A DNA stretch of 5,638 bases, taken from NCBI GenBank assembly GCA_005879775.1, contig VBJX01000037.1:1-5638 (forward strand). The letters are read 5' to 3'. Below are positions 1-4,883 of this stretch, piece after piece. The translations under genes and the position numbers were made by a program. This DNA is from Chloroflexota bacterium (GTDB lineage: Bacteria; Chloroflexota; Limnocylindria; QHBO01). How positions within the stretch are numbered: position 1 is the stretch's first letter; every line of letters starts with the position of its first letter. Below the pieces are notes generated by a model that saw only the letters and a program-made list of their open reading frames with translations, was not told the origin of the DNA and searched no databases.

Positions 1-8
1 CTGGTGGA

Positions 9-2180
9 CTAGGGCGCCAGGAGCGGTTCCAGCACCCAGGGCCATGCAGCCGTCGGGGTCAACCGCTGCGCGCTCTCGATCAGGCCGTCGTTGGGATAGG
101 CGCGGAACGTGGCGATGTCCTGGGTAAGGCGCACTGCTGCGCTGGGGGCTGCAAAGCTGACCTGTGCCCCGCTGGTGACCTCGATCATGCGGAGTGCATG
201 GGAATCGTCGTCGCCCCAGTGACGCTGGAGGAGGGCGGCAATCTGCCACGTCAACGGGGAGGCGGGCTCGCTGGCCATCGCCTTGCCGACCGCGGCACGC
301 GCCGCGGCCCGATCACCATCCATGGCCATCGCCAGCGCCCGTGGGAGTGGGTAGACGTAGCTTCCGAGCGCCAGGTCCTCGCCCTGGACGCGGCGCGCGA
401 CCAGGGCATTGAGCTCGGCCACCTCACCCCCGAGCTCACTGGGCGACTCCTTCCCGATCGGCGTGCTGCGCGGCCAGGGGTAGGTCAGGCCGGTCCACCA
501 GTTGGTGAGCAGTGAGAGCCGATAGGCGTCATCGGCCCTGGCGGCCAGTCCGAGGCGCTCGTAGACACGCGCCGCGTTGACGAGGTCGAAGCCGCCCGCC
601 GGCGTGCTGGCCACGCTGCGGTCCGCGGCGCGACGCGCGCAGTCCATATCGCCGGCGTCCAGGCAGAGCAGCGCAAGGTTCGTCCACGAGGCGGAGTCCC
701 CGGGATTCAGCTGCGTCGCCCTCGACGCGCTCGACCGTGCCAGGGCTGATCGACCGGTCTCGTCGGCCGTGACCGCCAGCGTCTTGGGCCCTGTCGGCTG
801 CCACGGGTCGAGCCGCACGGCTGTCTCCAGGCTCGCGTTGGCCGCCTCCCAGTCGTGATTCGCGGCCGAGTCCACGCCATTCCGGTAGGCAATCGCCGCC
901 CCGTCGCCGAGCACCATGACCACTGCCAGCGCCAGTCCGGCGGCACCGATGCCAGCCCAGGCGAGACGCGGAGGCCGGATCGGCCGCCAGTCGACCACGC
1001 CCGCATCCGCCAGGCAGATCGCCACCAGCAGGATGACCAGCAGGTTGAAGTTGGGCAGGAAGGTGAGGTCCTCGAAGAGCATCCCGACGCTGAAGCCGGC
1101 CAGGACCGCGAAGGCTGCACGACCGGGAAGGGTCCGAAGACGCCATGGACCGGCAGCCGCCACGAACCAGGCTGCCAAGACCATGGCCGCCAGCAGGCCG
1201 ATGAGCCCGGCGTCGCCAAGGATGCCGAGCGGGATGTCGTGCGAGTGCGGCTGCGCCGCTGGAAATGAGAGGGGCGGTGCCGCGGCCTCCCGCGCAAACG
1301 GCATCGAACCCGGCCCGATCCCGAGCAGGGGATCCGGCCGCCACGCGGCCAACGTGTCGCGCCACAGGTAGGCGCGATAGAGGAGGGAGCTGGCCTGCAG
1401 CAGCCGTCCGCCGACCAGGACGATCGCCGCACCGATCACAGCGACGCCGGCGCCGGCGACGAGCAGGCCGCGGCCCCGGGTCAGCGAGGCGCGCCACGTG
1501 CGTACGTAGGGAATGGTCAGGACGATCGCCGCCACGGCCATCGCCAGCCAGGCCGACCGCGATCCGGAGAGGAGCGCAAGTGGAATGCCCACTGCCACCA
1601 GGCCAGCGACGAGGGCACGACGGAGGCGCCGGTCCGGCACACAGAGTGCGGTCGGCAGTGCGGCGAGGATGACGAAGGGCGGCACGGCGACCGAACCGAA
1701 GGGGGTTCCCTCGTGCGCCAGGCGCAGCGGCGGCAGCCCCGGGCCTCCTGCCAGCACCCATTCGGCGCGTCTCCAGACGAGCACGATCATGGCTCCGGCC
1801 GACAGCCCGATGACGGGAAGAGCGACGATCAGCCCTGTCCAACCCGGGCGGTGGCGCAACGCCAGCAGGGCCACCGGCAGCATCGCTGCGGTGGCCACGA
1901 TCCCGGCCAACGCGCTCGCCGAGAGGCCCGGGTTCCACGCTGACAGCGACGCGAGACCAAAGGCCGCCACCAGTGCCGCGACGGGCAGGTAGATACGGGT
2001 GCGCGGCAGCTCCTTGCCCGCGAGCGCCAGGACCCCGAGCCCGACAATCGCCGCCACAGCGGCCAGGTGCAACGCCAGCTGGTAGCGTGGATCCCAGAGC
2101 GCCGAGTCCCAGCCGACGTAGCTCCAGACCGCAGCGGCCACGCCGAGGCAGGCGAGCTCGGCGATCTGGCGGCGCCTCAT
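9..2180 (-). CDS. O-antigen ligase/Wzy polymerase-family membrane protein with C-terminal TPR region
   Basis: The 723-residue protein has about 12-13 hydrophobic membrane segments between residues 8 and 428, then a soluble C-terminal part of nearly 300 residues. The Wzy_C/O-antigen ligase pattern is clear. It shows LLSGSRSAWLA (203-212, with Arg208), and a long extracytoplasmic loop (about 259-316) with YRAYLWRDTLAAW and PLLGIGPGSM. Next comes QPHSHD (310-315), whose His residues match the conserved acceptor/donor-site region, followed by LGDAGLIGLLA. Such enzymes polymerise or transfer undecaprenyl-linked glycans on the outer face of the cytoplasmic membrane, though some members glycosylate proteins. 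The tail contains TPR-like repeats, for example 437-460, 496-527 and 531-559, and a possible one near the Ala-rich AMAMDGDRAAARAAVGKA. It probably faces outward and binds partners. ATG 2180 overlaps the CYTH stop (ATGA), and the stop is TAG at 11-9. It may be the last gene of the operon, but only eight bases follow it in the window. The exact glycan and reaction are unknown. Confidence 0.9.
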   Translation of the reverse strand: MRRRQIAELACLGVAAAVWSYVGWDSALWDPRYQLALHLAAVAAIVGLGVLALAGKELPRTRIYLPVAALVAAFGLASLSAWNPGLSASALAGIVATAAMLPVALLALRHRPGWTGLIVALPVIGLSAGAMIVLVWRRAEWVLAGGPGLPPLRLAHEGTPFGSVAVPPFVILAALPTALCVPDRRLRRALVAGLVAVGIPLALLSGSRSAWLAMAVAAIVLTIPYVRTWRASLTRGRGLLVAGAGVAVIGAAIVLVGGRLLQASSLLYRAYLWRDTLAAWRPDPLLGIGPGSMPFAREAAAPPLSFPAAQPHSHDIPLGILGDAGLIGLLAAMVLAAWFVAAAGPWRLRTLPGRAAFAVLAGFSVGMLFEDLTFLPNFNLLVILLVAICLADAGVVDWRPIRPPRLAWAGIGAAGLALAVVMVLGDGAAIAYRNGVDSAANHDWEAANASLETAVRLDPWQPTGPKTLAVTADETGRSALARSSASRATQLNPGDSASWTNLALLCLDAGDMDCARRAADRSVASTPAGGFDLVNAARVYERLGLAARADDAYRLSLLTNWWTGLTYPWPRSTPIGKESPSELGGEVAELNALVARRVQGEDLALGSYVYPLPRALAMAMDGDRAAARAAVGKAMASEPASPLTWQIAALLQRHWGDDDSHALRMIEVTSGAQVSFAAPSAAVRLTQDIATFRAYPNDGLIESAQRLTPTAAWPWVLEPLLAP

Positions 2181-2824
2181 CTGTCTGCGCCCAGCAGCTG
2201 CAGGGCGTGCTCCAGCTTGCTGGCCGGGTCAGGCCGAAGGCCCGGATGCGCGCTCAGGGCGCGCGCCAACGGGGTCGGATCGGCCCCGCGTTCCAGGGCG
2301 ATCGGGTCGACCTCGAGCTCGACGCTCAGCAGCCCGCCGATCTGCGCGCCGCCTCGCCAGATCTGGGTCCTGTCCAGCGAGAGGAGGCCGGTGTGGCGTC
2401 GGGCGAGCTGGACCGGGCGCTCGGTGCGCTGCTGGGTGAGCGTGAATCGCTCTTCGAGCGGCTCTCCACCTCGCATGGTGTCCAGGAGCTCCCTGGCCGG
2501 CGAGGAGGGCCAGTGCGACGGATCGAGGGATTCGGTGGCGGGGCCTTCGACCTCACGCCGCCGGTGGAAGGGGTCGCTCGCCTGTTGCTCGCCCGGGCCC
2601 TTGAGCGACACGAGCGTGCGCCCTTGCCGGGTCCGCAGGCGGCAGGCCCAGCGACGCGCCGAAAGGCGCAGGTCCGCCGTGTCGAGGTAGCGATCTGTCT
2701 CGTCGACCGTGCTCGCGGGGCCGAGCCAGGCGGGGCCCAGTCGGTCGGCTACCGCCAATGCGTCGAGCGGGCCCTCGTCGTCGGCCTCGAACCTGAGCTC
2801 GACCTCGAGGGGGTGATCGGTCAC
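2177..2824 (-). CDS. CYTH-domain protein (triphosphate tunnel metalloenzyme family)
   Basis: The 215-residue protein carries the full set of CYTH landmarks. These are the N-terminal EVELRF (Glu7, Glu9, Arg11; the ExExK/R signature), RYLDT (45-49), basic CRLRTR (61-66), SLKGPG with Lys75, RREVEG (89-94), a basic segment near 133-136, SVELEVD (167-173; Glu169, Glu171), and SKLEHAL with Lys203. These acidic and basic side chains line the beta-barrel tunnel that binds metal and a triphosphate. Family members hydrolyse inorganic tripolyphosphate or thiamine triphosphate, or in a few cases make cAMP; the substrate here cannot be told. Residues look intact, so activity is expected, in the cytoplasm (no signal peptide). 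GTG 2824 is chosen because it lies six residues before the signature and overlaps the WYL stop as GTGA. No Shine-Dalgarno sequence is seen, so translation is probably coupled. The gene's own stop overlaps the next start as ATGA. Confidence 0.9.
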   Translation of the reverse strand: MTDHPLEVELRFEADDEGPLDALAVADRLGPAWLGPASTVDETDRYLDTADLRLSARRWACRLRTRQGRTLVSLKGPGEQQASDPFHRRREVEGPATESLDPSHWPSSPARELLDTMRGGEPLEERFTLTQQRTERPVQLARRHTGLLSLDRTQIWRGGAQIGGLLSVELEVDPIALERGADPTPLARALSAHPGLRPDPASKLEHALQLLGADR

Positions 2825-3861
2825 GCGCCGTAGCGAGCGGCAGCGCCACGCACGGCCGCGGCAACCGACTCGCGCAGGGCCGGCGGCTCGAGGACCTCCA
2901 CCGCCTCTCCCCAGGAGAGGATCCAGGGACGGATCTCCACGATCCCCGCCACGGTGAGCTTCAGCTCGACGCCCCCATCGGGTAACTCGGTCAGCTCCTG
3001 CGAGCGATGCCAGATCGCCTCGCGCACGCGGTGGGCCACGCTCGCGTCGAAGCGCAGGTGCACGTCAGCGGTGGCGGTCGTGTCCGACGACCAGATGCCC
3101 CACGAGTGCGCCAGCCAGCGGTCGGCGTCGAAGCTCTCGGGGATCTCGTAACGGTCGGTGGTGAGGGTCGAGCTCCGAATCCGTTCGACCTTGTAGGTGC
3201 GCATGGCGTTGACCGTCTCGTCGTGCCCGATCAGGTAGACGCTCCTGCCGGCGGCATCGGGCTCGAGCAGGTAGGGCCGGACCCGTGCACGCCGCCGCTC
3301 TCCGCCGCCGGGCTCGTAGTCGAGCTCCACCACCCGTCCATCGGCCCATGCCTGGGCAACGTTGGCGAAGTTGCGCAGGAACGGCTCGTTGTGTCCCGCG
3401 CGTCCCACCACCAGCATGGTGGCGGCCACGTGGCGGGCGATCGGCTGGGGAAGCAGATCGGCGAGCTTGGTGAAGGCGCTCACCACGGCCTGGTCGTACT
3501 CATCGGACCAGCGCGCAATCAGGCGGGACGCCAGGAAGAGCACGACCGCCTCCGGGAGGGTCAGGCGCAGCGGCGGGAGGAAGTACTTCTTCTCGATCCC
3601 GTAGCGGCCGCGGCCCGCCTGGAAGATCGGCATGGCCAGCTCCTCTTCCAGAGCGCGGATGTCCCGATACACGGTCCGCGTCGTCATCCCGGTCAGCTCC
3701 GCGATCTCGCTCACCGCGACGCCCGATTCCCCGCTGCCGCGGGCGTACAGGATCGAGGCTACGTTCAGCAGGCGCGCAAGGCGGTCGCGCTTGCGGGAGA
3801 GCCTGTCTTCGCGCCCGTCGTCTCCCCATCCGCTCCACGGCTCGCTCACGGGGGCGATCAT
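2821..3861 (-). CDS. WYL-domain helix-turn-helix transcriptional regulator
   Basis: The 346-residue protein has the standard order for DeoR-like/WYL regulators. A winged HTH lies at about 21-90, with SEIAELTGMTTRTVYRDIRA (51-70) as the DNA-reading helices. A helical linker spans about 95-160. The WYL domain spans about 165-235, with RVRPYLLEP, then SVYLIGHD (the WYL signature, here V-Y-L), then RTYKVERI. A WCX C-terminal extension follows (about 264-340), with ADVHLRFDASVAHRVRE and IRPWILSWGEAVEVLEP. WYL domains bind a ligand, which in studied cases is nucleic acid or nucleotide, and switch the regulator; the ligand here is unknown. ATG 3861 has GAAGG nine bases upstream; GTG 3849 is an alternative start. 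The gene leads a three-gene operon and its stop overlaps the next start by four bases (GTGA). That makes control of its own operon likely (inference). Regulators of this family also occur beside DNA-damage and phage-defence genes, but no such genes are visible here. Confidence 0.92.
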   Translation of the reverse strand: MIAPVSEPWSGWGDDGREDRLSRKRDRLARLLNVASILYARGSGESGVAVSEIAELTGMTTRTVYRDIRALEEELAMPIFQAGRGRYGIEKKYFLPPLRLTLPEAVVLFLASRLIARWSDEYDQAVVSAFTKLADLLPQPIARHVAATMLVVGRAGHNEPFLRNFANVAQAWADGRVVELDYEPGGGERRRARVRPYLLEPDAAGRSVYLIGHDETVNAMRTYKVERIRSSTLTTDRYEIPESFDADRWLAHSWGIWSSDTTATADVHLRFDASVAHRVREAIWHRSQELTELPDGGVELKLTVAGIVEIRPWILSWGEAVEVLEPPALRESVAAAVRGAAARYGA

Positions 3862-3862
3862 A
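3857..3862 (-). promoter_or_regulatory. Possible -10 element at the WYL gene start
   Basis: TATGAT (five of six matches to TATAAT) overlaps the candidate ATG at 3861. It lies at the centre of an imperfect 15-base palindrome, GGGCTATGATCGCCC (one mismatched pair; 3864-3850 on the minus strand). If it is a promoter, transcription would begin near 3850 and translation at GTG 3849, a leaderless arrangement like that of the lipoprotein gene. This competes with the ATG start backed by GAAGG. No -35 element is visible. Confidence 0.25.
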
Positions 3863-3870
3863 GCCCGATG

Positions 3871-3875
3871 CCTTC
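3871..3875 (-). promoter_or_regulatory. Ribosome binding site supporting the WYL gene start
   Basis: GAAGG on the minus strand lies nine bases before the ATG at 3861, a suitable spacing for a Shine-Dalgarno sequence. It favours this start over the longer open frame from 3933, whose first 24 residues overlap the lipoprotein coding end and are low-complexity. Confidence 0.45.
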
Positions 3876-3904
3876 GCGGCCCCGGCGAGCGGACCCGGAC
3901 GGTT

Positions 3905-4642
3905 TCAGCCGCCAGAGGCGGCGGGGGAGGCATTGGCGCTGGGCGGAGCCGACGCCGAGGGTGCCGGGGTTGGGGTGGGGGGCGGCTCTCCCGGCAGCGC
4001 AGCTAGCATGGCAAGGTTCTGCGCGTCGTTGATCCCGGTCATCAGGACGACGTACCCACCGGTCGCCCAAGCGTAGATGACGGTGCCCGCTATCGTGGCG
4101 TTATCGCCGGGGCGGACCCAGACCACGTGATCGCCGATCGTGGTCAGCTGCCACGGATCGCGGTAGAGGCCGGCGATGCCGACGTACTCACCCGCGGCGG
4201 CGAGGTACGGCTCCAGGTCGGCGGTGGTGGCGAACGGCGGGTCCATCCGCACCGCGTACAGCGAGAGCCGCGGGTTCTCCACGAAGGCAACCTGGAGCGC
4301 GCGGAAGCGGTCGCCGATCTCTCCAAAGATCAGGCCGATATCCCCGGGGGTCAGTGCGAACTCGCTGACGGCAGGAATCACGACCACGTGGCCAAGGATG
4401 GTCGTTGGAATCAGCGCGGCGAGCTGCGGGTCAGGCGGGTTGGTGAAGACCGGCGTCGGCGCTGGGGTGGGGGTCGGGGAGGGTGTCGGCGCTGGCGTCC
4501 CACTGCCCTCCGGCGTACCTGACGGAGTTGATGACGGGTACGGTTGCTGGCCGCATCCAGCTGCTGCCGTCGCCACCAGGACGACGATGCCAATGGCTGC
4601 CGGCCAGCGGAGGCGTGCGGCAGCGCGGCTGGGAATCGGCAT
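3905..4642 (-). CDS. Putative secreted lipoprotein with Pro/Thr-rich linker, unknown function
   Basis: The 245-residue protein begins with a basic N-region (residues 1-13), a hydrophobic core (about 14-28) and a lipobox-like AAGC. Cys30 would be lipidated after signal peptidase II cleavage. The -3 residue is Ala rather than the usual Leu, so a plain secreted form is possible. Residues about 38-66 are a Pro/Thr/Ser/Gly linker with a repeated PAPTP unit. A compact mixed alpha/beta region follows (about 72-217), with VVVIPAVSEF, a stretch rich in Gly and Ile (99-111), and strands such as DHVVWVRPGD and YVVLMTG. The last about 28 residues are again Pro/Ala/Ser-rich. I do not recognise the central domain, and no catalytic motif is evident. 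ATG 4642 is the only reasonable start because it directly precedes the signal peptide and follows the -10 element. The gene is probably its own transcription unit, 43 bases upstream of the WYL operon. It probably sits outside the cytoplasmic membrane. Confidence 0.85.
   Translation of the reverse strand: MPIPSRAAARLRWPAAIGIVVLVATAAAGCGQQPYPSSTPSGTPEGSGTPAPTPSPTPTPAPTPVFTNPPDPQLAALIPTTILGHVVVIPAVSEFALTPGDIGLIFGEIGDRFRALQVAFVENPRLSLYAVRMDPPFATTADLEPYLAAAGEYVGIAGLYRDPWQLTTIGDHVVWVRPGDNATIAGTVIYAWATGGYVVLMTGINDAQNLAMLAALPGEPPPTPTPAPSASAPPSANASPAASGG
4464..4483 (+). other. Potential G-quadruplex motif opposite the lipoprotein linker
   Basis: The plus strand carries four G-runs of 4, 5, 4 and 3 with loops of T, TC and A, which fits the classic four-run quadruplex pattern with very short loops. 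It is the template strand of the lipoprotein gene, where the coding strand uses CCC/CCA-type proline codons. The motif could slow transcription but may simply follow from the Pro-rich coding content. It is flanked by an 11-base direct repeat, GTCGGCGCTGG, at 4455-4465 and 4485-4495, which encodes part of the repeated PAPTP unit. Confidence 0.4.
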
Positions 4643-4646
4643 CGGC

Positions 4647-4666
4647 GCCCGATGATAGCATCGGGC
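4647..4666. promoter_or_regulatory. 8-bp perfect inverted repeat over the lipoprotein promoter (candidate operator)
   Basis: The plus strand reads GCCCGATG-ATAG-CATCGGGC, a perfect palindrome with 8-bp arms and a 4-base spacer. It contains the likely -10 element of the lipoprotein gene, so a protein bound here would block RNA polymerase. It could also form an RNA hairpin, but it lacks a T-tract and is too close to the start codon (4642) to be a normal terminator. The core GATGATAGC is nearly repeated as GATCATAGC at the start of the WYL regulator gene (3856-3864). The regulator that binds is unknown; the downstream WYL protein is a natural candidate by inference. Confidence 0.4.
4652..4660 (-). 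promoter_or_regulatory. Extended -10 promoter element of the lipoprotein gene
   Basis: The minus strand reads TGCTATCAT, close to the extended -10 consensus TGnTATAAT (one mismatch in TATAAT). Only nine bases separate it from the ATG at 4642, so transcription would begin almost at the start codon, giving a leaderless or nearly leaderless mRNA. This fits the absence of a Shine-Dalgarno sequence there. No good -35 hexamer is seen at the expected distance, which an extended -10 can tolerate. Confidence 0.45.
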
Positions 4667-4680
4667 CGGGGCCTCCCCAG
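4666..4680 (-). other. Short GC-rich hairpin in the intergenic gap
   Basis: On the minus strand CTGGGG and CCCCGG flank an AGG loop and can pair over six positions, one of them a G-T wobble. It lies just after the stop of the HD-like tail (4688) and before the lipoprotein promoter, where a transcript end would be expected. No T-tract follows, so it is not a standard intrinsic terminator. It may be chance in such GC-rich DNA. Confidence 0.25.
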
Positions 4681-4687
4681 ACAGCCC

Positions 4688-4870
4688 TCAGGCGGCGCCC
4701 TCGATCGGCGCCGCGTCAGCCGCCCGCCGACGTTCGCCGCGATGCTGGCGAGCCGATACGACGGTGGCGAGCGCCTCGACCGCCTCTTCCCGGAAGCGTT
4801 GTCCGATCTCGGAGCGAAGGTGGGCGAGCGCATCGGCCCGACCACGATGCGACGCCGCGCCGCCGATCAT
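4688..4870 (-). CDS. C-terminal tail of the GGDEF-HD protein, in the +1 frame (split or frameshifted)
   Basis: This 60-codon open frame would start at an ATG eight bases past the TGA of the GGDEF-HD gene, in the +1 frame relative to it. The peptide contains RADALAHLRSEIGQRF followed by REEAVEALATVVSA. This resembles the conserved end of HD-GYP domains, where an EALxELRxxxGxxFDPxVVEA pattern closes the fold. The frame is also open upstream of the ATG, and skipping one base at the GAC-TGA-C junction would join LRWFRLAGD to DGLMIGG. The simplest reading is therefore one ancestral gene broken by a one-base insertion, which could be a real mutation or a sequencing error. A translationally coupled small protein and a programmed +1 shift are less likely alternatives. 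The last 20 residues are Arg/Ala-rich and look like a disordered tail. That this stretch was coding in this frame is moderately likely; that it is a separate gene is doubtful. Confidence 0.5.
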   Translation of the reverse strand: MIGGAASHRGRADALAHLRSEIGQRFREEAVEALATVVSARQHRGERRRAADAAPIEGAA

Positions 4871-4883
4871 GAGGCCGTCAGTC
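4868..4883 (-). other. Probable frameshift junction (GAC TGA C)
   Basis: The GGDEF-HD frame ends ...GGC GAC TGA, followed directly by CGGCCTCATG. Removing one base restores a continuous protein that reads LAGD then DGLMIGG and on through the HD-like tail. UGA followed by C is a weak termination context, as at the programmed +1 site of prfB. The codon before it here is GAC rather than the slippery CUU, and no strong upstream Shine-Dalgarno stimulator is evident. A mutation or a base-calling error is favoured over programmed shifting. Confidence 0.4.

Noticed and set aside
529..1938. Minus-strand frame of 469 codons inside the ligase gene
   Set aside because: Arg/Gly/Pro-rich composition without membrane segments. 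It is an out-of-frame shadow of the Wzy/O-antigen ligase gene.
1973..2833. Plus-strand open frame of 286 codons opposite the CYTH gene and the ligase start
   Set aside because: Its translation is Arg/Gly/Ala-rich with no recognisable motif, and it lies opposite two clear genes. Long antisense frames are expected in such GC-rich DNA.
2821..3861. Phage-defence regulator (BrxR/CapW-like role) for the WYL protein
   Set aside because: WYL regulators do occur with defence genes, but the operon partners here are a CYTH enzyme and a glycan polymerase, and no nuclease, methylase or defence effector is present.
3862..3933. N-terminal extension of the WYL regulator to an ATG at 3933
   Set aside because: The extra 24 residues are Pro/Arg-rich, overlap the end of the lipoprotein gene, and lie outside the family's usual N-terminus. 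ATG 3861 has a well-spaced GAAGG.
3007..4032. Plus-strand open frame of 341 codons opposite the WYL gene
   Set aside because: No domain signature or plausible start signal. The opposite strand encodes a complete WYL regulator with all family motifs.
4666..4680. Intrinsic terminator after the GGDEF-HD gene
   Set aside because: A small hairpin is possible but no T-tract follows, so it is recorded only as a hairpin and not as a terminator.
4411..4845. Minus-strand frame of 144 codons running through the gap before the lipoprotein gene
   Set aside because: It overlaps the HD-like tail, the promoter palindrome and the lipoprotein signal peptide in a different frame, and its composition is Arg/Ser/Pro low complexity.
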